From Dehalococcoidia bacterium (lineage in GTDB: Bacteria; Chloroflexota; Dehalococcoidia; UBA2979), in contig JALOAL010000007.1 of the NCBI GenBank assembly GCA_023228825.1, forward strand, positions 1 to 64,000: a stretch of 64,000 bases of DNA, written 5' to 3'. Made by a program: the position numbers and the translations under genes. The notes under the pieces were generated by a model. The model had not been told where the DNA came from, did no database searches, and was given only the letters and a program-made list of their open reading frames with translations. Positions 51,440 to 60,699 of the stretch are shown piece by piece; within the stretch, counting starts at the first letter, position 1; the number at the start of each line of letters is the position of its first letter.

Positions 51440-53098
51440 TCAGCCCTTCGGTCGGCGCGGGCGCTTGCGAGGGGTGTGCGGGGGCCCGGGGCGGGGGCCC
51501 TTGGGGGTGTCCCTCGGACGGGCGAGCGTGACATCCACCTCGCGTCCCTCGAAGACGAGGGTGGACGCGCGTTCCAGCACGAGCGTGGCGGCCTTGCGCT
51601 CCACCTCCACGAGCGTGAAGTCACCGAACATGTCGATGGCGCCGATCGACTGCGGAGGGATGCCGGCCTCTGCGGTGAAGGCGTCCACCACGTCCTTCGG
51701 TCGCACGCCGTGCTGGCGTCCCGTCTTCATGTACAGGCGCGTCATGCCGCCTTCGCCGTCCGGCAGGTCCTGCGGGTCGGGATGAGGGACGGCGGCGATG
51801 TCCTCGTGACGTCCGCCGGCGCCGCCGTTCGCGAGATAGATCGCAGCAGCGGCTAACTCCTGCGGGTCGTGCTCGGTCGCCAGTTCCGCCACCAGCGGGG
51901 CGTACAGCCTGGCCTCGCCGGACTCGACGGTGGCGACGAGCGACGTGAGCAGCGCCTCGCGGCGGCGTGCGGCGATGTCGCCGGGGGTGGGGATGCGGAC
52001 CTGGCGCAGGTTCTTGCGGATCGCGCGCTCGATCCAGCGCAACTGCCGCATCTCCCGAGGCGTGACGAACGTGACGGCGTCGCCCTTGCGCCCCATCCGA
52101 CCCGTCCGGCCAATGCGGTGGACGTACGCCTCCGCGTCATCCGGAATGTCGTAGTTGAAGACGTGGGTCACGTCCGGGATGTCCAGCCCGCGCGCCGCCA
52201 CCTCCGTGGCGATCAGCAACTCCGAGCGTCCCTCCCGGAACGCGAGCAGGAGGCGCTCCCGTTGCGACTGGCTGACATCGCCGTGGATGGCGACCGAGGT
52301 GTACCCACGCGCGTCCAGGGTGGCCGAGAGTTCGTCCACCTCGCGCTTGGTGCGGCAGAAGACGATGGCGGAACTGGGGGACTCCAGGTCCAGGATGCGC
52401 GTGAGGGCCTCCACCTTGTCGCGCTGCTGCACCTCCACGTACATCTGGCGCGTCTGGGGGGCCGTGACCGCGTCCTGCGCCACCGTGACCCGCTGCGGGT
52501 TGCGCAGGTAGTGGCGGCTCAGCACGGCGATACGACGAGGCACGGTCGCGGAGAACAGCGCGATCTGCCGCTCCTCCGGCACCTGGTTGAGGATGAACTC
52601 GATGTCCTCCACGAAGCCCATGTCCAGCATCTCATCGGCCTCGTCCAGGACGACGGTGCGCACGGTGGAGAGGTCGAGCGTGCCGCGGCGGATGTGGTCC
52701 ATCACGCGTCCCGGCGTGCCCACCACCACGTGGACGCCCGCGCGCAGGCCTCGCAATTGCCGGTCGTACGCCTGGCCGCCGTAGACAGGGAGCACGGCGA
52801 CCTTCCGAGTGCGCCCCAGGTCATGCACGGCCTGGGCGACCTGCACCGCAAGTTCCCGCGTGGGCGCCAGCACCAGCGCTTGCACCTCGCGGCGGGCGGT
52901 GTCCACGCGCTGCACCAGGGGGAGGGCGAAGGCGGCGGTCTTGCCCGTCCCGGTCTGCGCCTGGGCCAGCACGTCATGGCCCTCCAACAGCAGGGGGATC
53001 GTCTGCGCCTGGATGGGCGTGGGCTCCTCGAAGCCCATCGCGTCCACGGCGCGCTGCACGTCCGGGTCAAGGTTGAGGTCAGCAAAGGTCGGCGCCAC
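51440..53098 (-). CDS. deaD: DEAD-box RNA helicase (CsdA/DeaD-type)
   Basis: Start at GTG 53098, with GGAGGAG 5 bp upstream (a GTG at 53125 has none); 552 residues. Motifs in order: PTPIQAQTIP (Q), AQTGTGKT (I, 47-54), PTRELA (Ia), GTPGR (Ib), VLDEADEML (II), FSATV (III), AIVFCRTKREVDEL (IV), ATEVAARGLDI (V), HRIGRTGRMG (VI). The C-terminal DbpA-type RNA-binding domain (~430-520; GQPHGVRP-like RQHGVRPKDVVDAF) and a basic tail follow. It unwinds RNA in ribosome assembly or cold adaptation. Confidence 0.93.
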   Translation of the reverse strand: MAPTFADLNLDPDVQRAVDAMGFEEPTPIQAQTIPLLLEGHDVLAQAQTGTGKTAAFALPLVQRVDTARREVQALVLAPTRELAVQVAQAVHDLGRTRKVAVLPVYGGQAYDRQLRGLRAGVHVVVGTPGRVMDHIRRGTLDLSTVRTVVLDEADEMLDMGFVEDIEFILNQVPEERQIALFSATVPRRIAVLSRHYLRNPQRVTVAQDAVTAPQTRQMYVEVQQRDKVEALTRILDLESPSSAIVFCRTKREVDELSATLDARGYTSVAIHGDVSQSQRERLLLAFREGRSELLIATEVAARGLDIPDVTHVFNYDIPDDAEAYVHRIGRTGRMGRKGDAVTFVTPREMRQLRWIERAIRKNLRQVRIPTPGDIAARRREALLTSLVATVESGEARLYAPLVAELATEHDPQELAAAAIYLANGGAGGRHEDIAAVPHPDPQDLPDGEGGMTRLYMKTGRQHGVRPKDVVDAFTAEAGIPPQSIGAIDMFGDFTLVEVERKAATLVLERASTLVFEGREVDVTLARPRDTPKGPRPGPPHTPRKRPRRPKG

Positions 53099-53286
53099 GG
53101 GGGCTCCTCCGGAGGGTTCTGGCACGGGAGCCGGTGGGTATCCGCTTGGGCGGGCGGGAGATGTCTCGTCGCCTCCTCAGGGTTTCACGCGGACGCCTCG
53201 GCGTCACCCCGCCCCGTGTGGAGCCGCCGTCGCGCTACAGTCCGCCGGCAGGCAGGCGGTGGCGGAGACGCTGCTGGAGGTGCGCC

Positions 53287-54027
53287 ATGGCAAGGAGTAA
53301 CCGGCCGGGATGGCTGCTGGACGAGATGCGCAGCATTGGACGCGAGAACCTGGATCCCGCGCACGTCCGGCACTACGACGAGAAGGAGGACGCCGAGGGT
53401 GCGGCAGAGGTGGCGCTCCTGCGCTCGCACGGCCTCGGCAGTGACTCCACGGTGGTCGACCTGGGCGCGGGGACGGGCCAGTTCGCGCTCGCGGCGGCCG
53501 AGGTATGCCGCCGCGTGGTCGCCGTGGACCCCTCGCCGCCGATGCGCGACCTGCTCCGCGAGCAGGCCCGCCAGCGAGGCGTGGGCCTGGAGGTCGTGGC
53601 GGACGGCTTCCTGACGTATGAGCACCAGGGGGAGCCGGCGGACTTGATCTATTCCCGCTTCGCCCTGCACCACCTGCCAGACTTCTGGAAGGCGATGGCG
53701 CTGGGCCGGATGCGGCAGATGTTGCGCAGGGGCGGCACGTTGCGCCTCTGGGATGTCGTCTACCACTTCCCGCTCCCAGAGGCCGAGGCGCGCATCGAGC
53801 AGTGGTGCGCCTCCCTGCCGGCGGCGCCCGGCCCGGCGGCAGCGCGCACCCCGCCGGAGGAGCAGAGCGGGTGGACGCGCGCCGACATCGAGGAGCACGT
53901 GCGAGACGAGCACTCCACGTTCACGTGGTTGCTGGAGGAGATGTTCCCGCGCGCGGGGTTCCAGGTGCGAGAGGCGGTGTACTCGGACGACGGCTTCTTC
54001 GCGCGCTACCTCCTGACGGCGGTGTAG
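53287..54027 (+). CDS. SAM-dependent methyltransferase
   Basis: Start at ATG 53287, GGAGG 7 bp upstream; 246 residues. Motif I VVDLGAGTGQFALAAAE, strand-2 acidic end VVAVDPSPPM, motif IV LIYSRFALHHLPDFWK, then LRRGGTLRLWDVVYHF. The C-terminal ~80 residues (PEEQSGWTRADIEEHVRDEH) form a separate helical cap. Divergent from the helicase gene. Substrate unknown, probably a small molecule. Confidence 0.85.
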   Translation: MARSNRPGWLLDEMRSIGRENLDPAHVRHYDEKEDAEGAAEVALLRSHGLGSDSTVVDLGAGTGQFALAAAEVCRRVVAVDPSPPMRDLLREQARQRGVGLEVVADGFLTYEHQGEPADLIYSRFALHHLPDFWKAMALGRMRQMLRRGGTLRLWDVVYHFPLPEAEARIEQWCASLPAAPGPAAARTPPEEQSGWTRADIEEHVRDEHSTFTWLLEEMFPRAGFQVREAVYSDDGFFARYLLTAV

Positions 54028-54142
54028 CGCGGCTCCCGCCTGCCTGGGGCCCCCGACACGTGGCATCTCACGTGGGATCTCAGGTGCGGCAGGTAGAGCG
54101 TGCGCTTGCTAGCGTGGGCACCCTTGTGAATGGAGAGCCGCC

Positions 54143-54577
54143 TTGACCGACGCCGCTGAACTACCGCCCGGGCTGGAACCGCACCTGGCCTCCCACGGCA
54201 AGGTTTCCTACATCGCCATCCCGGCACGTGACCCGATCACCTCCGGCGTGTTCTACGAGGCGGTCTTCGGGTGGACGCTCAGTCCGCTGGAGGACGAGCG
54301 AGTCTGGTACACGCTGGGCCCGCGCGACAGCCAGCGCGTCCCGTTCAGCGACACGGACAGCGGCCTGGTCGGCGCCTTCGTCGCCGACCGCGGCGCCACC
54401 TCGGACGGCGTGCTGTTCCAGATCTACGTGGACGACCTCGAAGCCGTGATGCTGGAGGTGCATGCGCGAGACCTGGAGGTCGTGGACGAGCCTCACACGG
54501 AGGACGGCATCACCGCCGCCCGCTTCCGCGATCCCGGTGGCAACGTCATCGGCGTGTGGACCGCGGCGGGCGCCTGA
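54143..54577 (+). CDS. VOC-family (glyoxalase-fold) protein
   Basis: TTG start at 54143 (GGAGAG upstream); 144 residues. KVSYIAIPARDPITSGVFYEA, FGWTLSPLEDERVWY, then LFQIYVDDLEAVMLEV, ARFRDPGGNVIGVW give the paired beta-alpha-beta-beta-beta modules of the vicinal oxygen chelate fold. Metal-ligand positions are poorly conserved. Similar proteins are uncharacterised or give antibiotic resistance. Confidence 0.8.
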   Translation: MTDAAELPPGLEPHLASHGKVSYIAIPARDPITSGVFYEAVFGWTLSPLEDERVWYTLGPRDSQRVPFSDTDSGLVGAFVADRGATSDGVLFQIYVDDLEAVMLEVHARDLEVVDEPHTEDGITAARFRDPGGNVIGVWTAAGA

Positions 54578-54619
54578 CTCCCGCGCCCGACTCCCGCGCC
54601 TGACTCCCGCGCCTGACTC
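54576..54619. repeat. 13-bp tandem repeat after the VOC gene
   Basis: GACTCCCGCGCC plus C or T is repeated at 54576, 54589 and 54602, with a fourth partial copy at 54615. The TGA stop of the VOC gene spans the first copy's edge. A slippage-type repeat. Confidence 0.75.
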
Positions 54620-54647
54620 GAGGCCGCCGTAGCCCTCGACGCCTGGT

Positions 54648-55142
54648 CTAGCGCAGCGCCTTCTTGATCAGCGCGGCGATCTGTTTCTCCTCGGCAGCCG
54701 TGACCTGCTTCAGAGCGAACGAGGTTGGCCACATGTGGCCGTGGTCCAGGTTTGCCTCCTCGTTGAAGCCCAGCGTGGCGTAACGGACCTTGAACTTGTC
54801 CGCGCTCTGGAAGAAGCAGATCACCTTCCCGGCCGCGTTGGCGTAGGCGGGCATGCCGTACCAGGTCCGCGGCGCCAGGTCGGGCGCGGTAGCCGCCACG
54901 ATCGCGTGGATGCGCTCCGCCATCGCGCGGTCCGCTTCTGGCATCTCCGCGATCCTGGCCTGCACGTCGGCCTCGCCCTTCTCGCGGCTCGCCTGGCCGC
55001 GCGCCTGGGCCTTCGCCTCTCTGGCGCGCTCCTTCATCGCCGCCTTCTCCTCCGCCGTGAATCCGTCCGAGGACCGGGCTTTGGACCTGGAGCCAGGCGT
55101 CGAGGCGGACTTGGCGGCCGTGGTGGCCTTCTGCTCTGCCAT
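54648..55142 (-). CDS. DUF1801-family protein
   Basis: A 164-residue protein. The first ~60 residues are Lys/Ala/Glu-rich and helical or disordered (KAAMKERAREAKAQARGQA). The rest is DUF1801 (YdhG-like): ADRAMAERIHAIVAATAPDLAPRTWYGMPAY (quoted in part), GKVICFFQSADKFKVRYATLGF, and MWPTSFALKQVTAAEEKQI. Function unknown; often with VOC or AraC genes, as here. Last of a minus-strand AraC-VOC-DUF1801 run. Confidence 0.85.
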   Translation of the reverse strand: MAEQKATTAAKSASTPGSRSKARSSDGFTAEEKAAMKERAREAKAQARGQASREKGEADVQARIAEMPEADRAMAERIHAIVAATAPDLAPRTWYGMPAYANAAGKVICFFQSADKFKVRYATLGFNEEANLDHGHMWPTSFALKQVTAAEEKQIAALIKKALR

Positions 55143-55186
55143 GTGGGCGTCCTCCCTGTGAGGTGGCGGGTGGGGATGAGGGGCGA

Positions 55187-55597
55187 CTACGGGTGCTGCT
55201 GGAGGCGGATCATGTTGCCGGCGGGGTCGCGCAGGGCGCAGTCTCGCACGCCGTAGGGCTGGTCCGCCGGCTCCTGGATGACCTCCGCACCGCTCGCCTG
55301 CACGCGCTCGAACGCGGCGTCCACGTCCGGCGTGCGCAGCACGATACCGGCGTACGTCCCCTTCGCCATCATCTCCGCGATGACGCGCTGCTCGTCCTCC
55401 GTGACGCCGGGGTCGCCGTTCGGCGGGTTCAGCACGATCGCGACGTCTGGCTGGTCTGCCGGCCCTACCGTCACCCAGCGCAGGCCCTGGTAGCCCACGT
55501 CGTTGCGAACCTCGAAGCCCAGCGCGTCACGGTAGAACGCGATGGCGGCGTCCGCGTCGTTGTGGGGGAGGAAGGATGCGTGGATCTTGATGTCCAT
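55187..55597 (-). CDS. VOC-family (glyoxalase/bleomycin-resistance fold) protein
   Basis: A 136-residue protein: IHASFLPHNDADAAIAFYRD, LGFEVRNDVGYQGLRWVTVG, GIVLRTPDVDAAFERVQASG, and YGVRDCALRDPAGNMIRLQQ. It is a single-chain VOC fold like PhnB or extradiol-type proteins; the D-P-x-G-N-x-x-x end is typical. An AraC regulator lies just upstream on the same strand, as in many such pairs. Ligand unknown. Confidence 0.88.
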   Translation of the reverse strand: MDIKIHASFLPHNDADAAIAFYRDALGFEVRNDVGYQGLRWVTVGPADQPDVAIVLNPPNGDPGVTEDEQRVIAEMMAKGTYAGIVLRTPDVDAAFERVQASGAEVIQEPADQPYGVRDCALRDPAGNMIRLQQHP

Positions 55598-55764
55598 GGG
55601 GTGCTCCTTGTGGGTCCAGCGGTCGTTCGGTTGAGGTCAGGCTAGGAGGGGTGTCCCGGCGTTGCTTCTTGATTCCTGACCAGTCTCCCGCTCCGCCCGT
55701 CGGCCCTCGCGGGCGCTACCGGATCCAGCCGGGGGTCGCAGCCGCCTGCTTGACCCCAACTCCG

Positions 55765-56247
55765 TCACCAGCGCCTCATCGATCCCCGGTCACGGGCGTC
55801 AGTGCCGAACGCCGCGCCCTCACGGCTCCGGAGCGGCCTCGTGACCTGCTTCGCCACGCACGAGGGGATCCCGGCGATCGCGGCGTCGGCGGTGCTGGCC
55901 TCGCGCCGGTAGACGCTGGGGGGCACGCCCACCAACTCCGTGAAGCGCGTGCTGAACGTCCCCAGCGACGAGCAGCCCACCGCGAAGCACACCTCGGTCA
56001 CGCTGAGGTCGCCCCGACGCAGGAGCGCCATGGCGCGTTCGATGCGCCTGGTCATCAGGTAGGAATAGGGAGACTCGCCGTAGGCGCGGCGGAAGAGGCG
56101 GGAGAGGTGGCCGGCGGACATGCCCACGCCTCGGGCGAGGGCCTCCACGTCCAGCGGCCGGGCGTGCTCCCGGTCCATCCGGTCGCGCACCCTTCGCAGC
56201 AGGGCGAGGTCAGCCAGGGACGGGGTGGCGACGGTTCCGTTGCCCAT
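55765..56247 (-). CDS. AraC-family transcriptional regulator
   Basis: Start at ATG 56247 (a longer form from 56319 is possible); 160 residues. The double HTH occupies ~12-110: RPLDVEALARGVGMSAGHLSR, LFRRAYGESPYSYLMTRRIE, LSVTEVCFAVGCSSLGTFST, FTELVGVPPSVYRR. There is no N-terminal ligand domain, so the C-terminal ~45 residues or a partner must sense the signal. Probably controls the VOC gene 168 bp downstream. Confidence 0.88.
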   Translation of the reverse strand: MGNGTVATPSLADLALLRRVRDRMDREHARPLDVEALARGVGMSAGHLSRLFRRAYGESPYSYLMTRRIERAMALLRRGDLSVTEVCFAVGCSSLGTFSTRFTELVGVPPSVYRREASTADAAIAGIPSCVAKQVTRPLRSREGAAFGTDARDRGSMRRW

Positions 56248-56329
56248 CCCGGAATCCTGCCATGCGGGCCCGGAGGTTGTCGAGGCGTCGCCCGGCGCCA
56301 GATCAGCCGCACGGATCACTTGCGCCGGG

Positions 56330-57034
56330 TCAGCCCGAGGCGGCGCCCTCGTCCAGGCGGTCGTCGTTGAGGATGCGGCCGTCGCGGAACTCGATGAGGC
56401 GGTCTGCCCTTGCGGCCATGCGCTCGTCGTGGGTCACCATGAGGCACGCCTTGTTGCGGCCACTGACCTCCGCGGCCAGCGCGTCCACCACGCGCTCGCC
56501 CAGTTCTGTGTTCAGGCTGGCGGTGGGTTCGTCCACCAGGATGAGGACGGGGTCCCGCATCAGCGCACGTGCGATGGCGACTCGCTGCCGCTCGCCGCCG
56601 GAGAGTTGCGTCGCCAGTTGGTTTGCCACCGGCATGAGTTCGAGTTCCTCGAGCAGTTCGTCCGCGCGACGCTTGAGCGCGCCCTTGTCCGCGCCGCCGA
56701 ACTGCGCGACCAGCAGCAGGTTCTCGCGTGCGGTGAGGAAGGGGACCATGTTGCTGCCCTGGAAGACGAACCCCACCCGGTCGCGGCGATAGCGGGTGCG
56801 CTCGCGCCCGCCGAACTGGGCCACATCGGCGCCGTCCACCAGTACCTCACCGGACGTGGGGGTGAGGAGACCGCCCACCATCGCGAGCAGCGTGGACTTC
56901 CCGGAGCCAGAGGGCCCCACGAGCGACACCATCTCGCCGCGCCCAATGTTCAGGCTGACGCCTCGCACTGCGTCCACCCGGTGCGGACCGTCGCCGAACG
57001 ACTTGCTGACGTCCCGGAGCGTGAGGATGCCCAT
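56330..57034 (-). CDS. ABC transporter ATPase (LolD/MacB/DevA type)
   Basis: Start at ATG 57034; 234 residues. Walker A GPSGSGKST (40-48), Q-loop FVFQGSNMVPFLTAREN, signature LSGGERQRVAIARALMRDP, Walker B ILVDEPTASLN, switch THDE. These are the features of LolD/MacB-like ATPases that drive FtsX-type permeases. It follows the permease gene by 13 bp, an operon. Substrate unknown. Confidence 0.92.
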   Translation of the reverse strand: MGILTLRDVSKSFGDGPHRVDAVRGVSLNIGRGEMVSLVGPSGSGKSTLLAMVGGLLTPTSGEVLVDGADVAQFGGRERTRYRRDRVGFVFQGSNMVPFLTARENLLLVAQFGGADKGALKRRADELLEELELMPVANQLATQLSGGERQRVAIARALMRDPVLILVDEPTASLNTELGERVVDALAAEVSGRNKACLMVTHDERMAARADRLIEFRDGRILNDDRLDEGAASG

Positions 57035-57047
57035 CGTCCGCCCCCTC

Positions 57048-58139
57048 CTACTGCTGCTGCATCGCAATGATCGGGTCGATGGTCGCCACCTGGCGCACGG
57101 AGAGCGCGGCGCCCACCATCCCGCCGATCACCACGAAGCCGGACGAGGTGACCAGGGCGCGCGTATTGAACGCGATGGGCACGGTGTCCGAGGACAGCAG
57201 TGTCGCCTCCGTGACGAGCGCGAGCACCACAGAGATGAGCGCGCCGCTGAGCGCCACCAGGAAGACCTGCAGCAGGCCCTGCGTGACCAGGAAGGTGCCG
57301 GGCGCGCCGATCGCCTTCAGGATGCCGAGCAAGGAGACCTTCTGCAGCGTGATCACGTAGAAGAAGACGCCGATCACGAGCGTGCCGATGAGCAGGCCCA
57401 TGTAGCGCAGGGCGTTGACCGTGGACTGCTGTGCGGCCACGCCCTCGATGTTGCGGAAGCCCTCCTGCTTTGTGACCACCTCCCAGCCCTCGCCGCGCAT
57501 GCTGTCGATGCCGTCCCCCTGGAGGAGGACGATGCTGGCGGCGGGGCGCCCGGCGAGGTCGCCCTGGTAGGCCAGGCCCTGCCAGTCCTCCAGGCTCACG
57601 TAGACCGTGGGCTGGAAGAAGAAGTAGCCCTGATCCACCACGCCCACCACCGTGAAGTCGCGCGTCTCGAAGCCCACGGGCAGCGGCAGCGTCTCGCCGA
57701 TGCCGGTCTCCGCGAGGCGCACCCACGCGCGATCCACCAGCACCTCGTCCGGCGCGGACAACTGGCGGCCCTCCACCACGGCGGGTTCGGCGAACGACCC
57801 GGGGATGACGCCCAGCGTGGCGGCGGTGTTGCTCTCGTCTGGCGCGTACTCCACCACCACCGCGATGTAGCCCACCGGCGTCCCCTGCTGAACGCCGGGA
57901 GCCGCCTGGATGTCGGCTACATGCTCCTCGGTCAGGCGGGAGCGGATCACGGAGAGGTTGGCGTTGGAGGCGTAGGCCAGGTGGTCGCCGTTGAGCGAGA
58001 GCAGGCCCGTCCCCGCCTGCTCGTTCAGCCCCAGGCCCAGGCCGGTGACCATGATGATCAGGTAGGAGATGAGCGCGACCACGCCGGTGACGAGCCCGAA
58101 CTGCAGTTTCCGTCGCTTGATCTCGATGAGCGCGAGCAA
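57048..58139 (-). CDS. FtsX-like ABC permease (MacB/DevC type)
   Basis: A 363-residue protein with one N-terminal helix (FGLVTGVVALISYLIIMVTG), a ~200-residue extracytoplasmic MacB-like domain, and three C-terminal helices: YMGLLIGTLVIGVFFYVITL, VTQGLLQVFLVALSGALISVV, SGFVVIGGMVGAALSVRQVA. The VIRSRLTEEHVADI and SLLGILKAIGA segments are typical; the latter couples to the ATPase. DevC-like permeases export peptides, lipids or glycolipids. No membrane-fusion protein is encoded nearby. Confidence 0.88.
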   Translation of the reverse strand: MLALIEIKRRKLQFGLVTGVVALISYLIIMVTGLGLGLNEQAGTGLLSLNGDHLAYASNANLSVIRSRLTEEHVADIQAAPGVQQGTPVGYIAVVVEYAPDESNTAATLGVIPGSFAEPAVVEGRQLSAPDEVLVDRAWVRLAETGIGETLPLPVGFETRDFTVVGVVDQGYFFFQPTVYVSLEDWQGLAYQGDLAGRPAASIVLLQGDGIDSMRGEGWEVVTKQEGFRNIEGVAAQQSTVNALRYMGLLIGTLVIGVFFYVITLQKVSLLGILKAIGAPGTFLVTQGLLQVFLVALSGALISVVLALVTEATLLSSDTVPIAFNTRALVTSSGFVVIGGMVGAALSVRQVATIDPIIAMQQQ

Positions 58140-58463
58140 TCAAGCCTCCTGCTCTCGTGTGGCGGGGGGTGTGCTTCCAGAATGGCCTGCCCGGACGCAA
58201 CGGGCCAGAGCCGATGGGCTATCAGCGCCGGCGGATATGCGTTGCCCGCAATCCCACGGCCGGCGTTCTCAATCGGCCGGGAGTCCCGCGGTGTGACAGT
58301 TGGCGTCGACAGCCCTCGGGGCCGAGGACTACCGTTCGCCTCACCCACTACCGCCATGCTGTCGGAACGCGCCAGGCGCCGAGCCAGCCCACCGAACGTG
58401 GGGGGTGGCTCAGTCGACGGCAGTAGCCAAACCTACCCGCGGCAACGACGAAAGGACCGAGTC
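58140..58463. other. Intergenic region between the permease and AhpD-like genes
   Basis: About 320 bp between divergent genes. Promoters for both must lie here. No repeat, hairpin or gene is convincing apart from the GAAAGGA ribosome-binding site of the next gene. Confidence 0.55.
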
Positions 58464-58925
58464 ATGCGACTGAACTGGTCGGAGACGCTGCCAGAGGCAG
58501 GCCCCGCGATGCGGGCTGTGAGCAAGATCGCCCACTCCAGCACGCTGGAGCCCTTCCTCCTGGAGTTGGTGAACATCCGCGCCTCGCAGATCAACGGGTG
58601 CGCCCACTGCCTGGACATGCACACCAAGGACGCCAAGGCCATGGGCGAGACGGACCAGCGCATGCACCTGGTGGCCGCGTGGCGCGAGAGCCCCGTCTAC
58701 TCCGACCGGGAGCGCGCCGCGCTCGCCTGGACCGAGGCGCTGACGCTGCTGCCGGAGACGGGCGCCCCGGACGACGTCTACCAGCAGGTCGCGGACGTCT
58801 TCTCTCCGGAGGAACAGGTGGCCCTCACCATGGCGATCACCACCATCAACACGTGGAACCGCCTCGCCGTGGGCTTCCGTGCCGAGGTGGGCAACTACGT
58901 GTCCAGGCGGAGCGCCCTCGTGTAG
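58464..58925 (+). CDS. AhpD-like carboxymuconolactone decarboxylase family protein
   Basis: Start at ATG 58464 with GAAAGGA upstream; 153 residues. Segment LVNIRASQINGCAHCLDMHT carries the AhpD redox motif C46-x2-C49 with His53, then ERAALAWTEALTLLPE. These small helical proteins are thiol peroxidases/reductases that help remove peroxides. It is monocistronic. Confidence 0.9.
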   Translation: MRLNWSETLPEAGPAMRAVSKIAHSSTLEPFLLELVNIRASQINGCAHCLDMHTKDAKAMGETDQRMHLVAAWRESPVYSDRERAALAWTEALTLLPETGAPDDVYQQVADVFSPEEQVALTMAITTINTWNRLAVGFRAEVGNYVSRRSALV

Positions 58926-58958
58926 TCGAGATGTAGTCGGGTCTGGCCGGGGCCGGGG

Positions 58959-59564
58959 CTACGCCGGCGGCCCCGGCCGGTCCATTGCCGTCGTCCGCGC
59001 GGCCAGCGACTGCATGACCTCCGGCGCCAGCAGCGCGCGCGCCGGGACGAAGAGGTCCTCCTCCTCGTCTGCGAAGTGGCCTAGCAGGATGCGCTCCATG
59101 CGCATCGCCCGCTCGCGGAGGTCCTCCAGCACGGCCGGCGTCAGCGCGGCCGTCGTCGCCATCACTTCCGAGATGAAGGCGTCTCGTTCCTCCTCCACCT
59201 CGTGGTGATGCGCATCCAGCGCGGCCATCGTGCGGTCGATCAGGTCCTGGCGCGCCCGGATCTCGTCGTGCTGCGCGACCATGTGGAGGATCGCATCGTC
59301 TATCCCGTCCGCGAGCGAGCGCAGGGCGGGGAAGAGCACGTCCTCCTCCTTCGCGATGTGGAGCGTCAGGTCCTCCGCCAAAAAGCGCTGGAGGTCGCGC
59401 GCCACCTCCACCACCCGGGCGGCGGCGCCGGGCCCGTCCAGGCGCGCGCCGTCGAAGGTGGCGCGGGCGCCGGCGATGACCACGGCCGTGTGTTCGTGGT
59501 CGCGCAACAGACCCGCCAGCGGTTCCGGCAACTCCTCCGGCGTGGGCAGTCGGTTCATGGCCAT
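58959..59564 (-). CDS. Hemerythrin HHE domain protein
   Basis: Start at ATG 59564 (ATG 59558 also possible); 201 residues. Four-helix bundle with the di-iron ligands: LLRDHEHTAVVI, LTLHIAKEEDVLFPAL, MVAQHDEIRARQDL, and LLGHFADEEEDLFVPA. It probably binds O2, NO or peroxide through two irons. It lies 13 bp downstream of the PEP-mutase-family gene, a likely operon. Confidence 0.88.
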   Translation of the reverse strand: MAMNRLPTPEELPEPLAGLLRDHEHTAVVIAGARATFDGARLDGPGAAARVVEVARDLQRFLAEDLTLHIAKEEDVLFPALRSLADGIDDAILHMVAQHDEIRARQDLIDRTMAALDAHHHEVEEERDAFISEVMATTAALTPAVLEDLRERAMRMERILLGHFADEEEDLFVPARALLAPEVMQSLAARTTAMDRPGPPA

Positions 59565-59577
59565 GGCGGGCTCCGTG

Positions 59578-60369
59578 CTAGTCCAGGCCCGGGACCTCCG
59601 CCCGGATCTCTGCCGCGATGGTATCCAGCGCGCCCATCGTGTCTCGGAAGAGGCTTGTCGCGTAGGTCGCGCGACGGGCGCCGGCCGCAGCCGCCGCCTG
59701 TAGCGAGAGCGGTCCGCCGCGCCGCACCGTGACGTTGACCATCTCGCACGCCTGCACCATCGCGCGGATGGCCGCCGGATCACTGAGGAGGATCGGGTAG
59801 ACCGCGTCCGCCCCAGCCTCGCGGTAGAGGCGGCCCCGCCGCGTGCCCTCCGCAACCTGCGCGTCCAGGTCGCCCTCCCGACGGATGAAGACGTCCACGC
59901 GGGCGTTGAGGAAGAGGTCCACCCCCAGCGCACGCGCCGCCGCCTTCACCGCCGCGAGCCGCTCCGCCTGCGCCTCCGCCGGCGCCAGTCCGGAGCCGCC
60001 TCGATGGTCGGTGTCCTCCAGGTTCAGGCCCACCGCGTCCGCCTGGACCACCCGGCGCGCGACCTCCTCTGGCGGCAGGCCGTAGCCCGCCTCCAGGTCC
60101 ACGGTGACGGGGAGGGAGACCGAGGCGGCGATGCGCTCCGCCGCGGCCAGCATCTCGTCCGCCGGAGCCTGCTCGTGGTCGGCGTAGCCCAGGCTGATCG
60201 CCACGCCCCCGCTGGTGGTCGCGACCGCCGGGAAGCCGGCAGCCTCGAAGCGTTGCGCGCTCGCCGCGTCCCACGCGTTCGCCATGACGAGCATCCCCGG
60301 CCCCTCGTGCAGCGCACGGAAGGTCGCCACCTTCGCCACCAGTTGATCCAGTCGTCCAGCGTCAGCCAT
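59578..60369 (-). CDS. Isocitrate lyase/PEP mutase family enzyme
   Basis: Start at ATG 60369, after GGGAGGCGGG; 263 residues. The barrel has VMANAWDAASAQRFEAAGF, TTSGGVAISLGYAD, VTVDLEAGYG (metal), GLNLEDTDH, FLNARVDVF and VNVTVRRGG. The K-x-C-G-H catalytic loop of isocitrate lyase and methylisocitrate lyase is missing, so it belongs with oxaloacetate-hydrolase or PEP-mutase-like members. Metabolite unknown. Confidence 0.85.
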   Translation of the reverse strand: MADAGRLDQLVAKVATFRALHEGPGMLVMANAWDAASAQRFEAAGFPAVATTSGGVAISLGYADHEQAPADEMLAAAERIAASVSLPVTVDLEAGYGLPPEEVARRVVQADAVGLNLEDTDHRGGSGLAPAEAQAERLAAVKAAARALGVDLFLNARVDVFIRREGDLDAQVAEGTRRGRLYREAGADAVYPILLSDPAAIRAMVQACEMVNVTVRRGGPLSLQAAAAAGARRATYATSLFRDTMGALDTIAAEIRAEVPGLD

Positions 60370-60699
60370 AGCACCCGCCTCCCGTACCGCGATGCCCATG
60401 CCCATGCCCCATCCACGTGCCGCGCCGCTGCCTCGAGGTCGCCGCCCTCGCCGAGCCCGAAACCCCGAGGTGCTGCGAGTGTATGCCTCCCGGCACCGCC
60501 CTCGACCCCTCCGAGACGCGGCGGTGCGGAGGCGGGCAGAGGGCTACCGCTGGTGTAGATCGCGGGCGTATCGAGCACGTATGTATTCGATTTATCGTGC
60601 ACAGGATTATTGTCGGCGTTACTCTCCCGTGGGAGAAAATGTGGACGGACAAGGGCGTGTAGTGTGCCCGTCATTGACCGTGTGACGCGAGGAGTTGGT
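60370..60699. other. Intergenic region upstream of the secreted protein gene
   Basis: About 330 bp between divergent starts. 60575-60645 is AT-rich relative to the genome and contains a small dyad, TCTCCC-GT-GGGAGA (60623-60636). It is a plausible promoter zone for the plus-strand gene; no defined -35/-10 is claimed. Confidence 0.5.

Noticed and set aside
58140..58463. Riboswitch or small RNA upstream of the AhpD-like gene
   Set aside because: No recognisable conserved core or strong stem could be drawn by eye.
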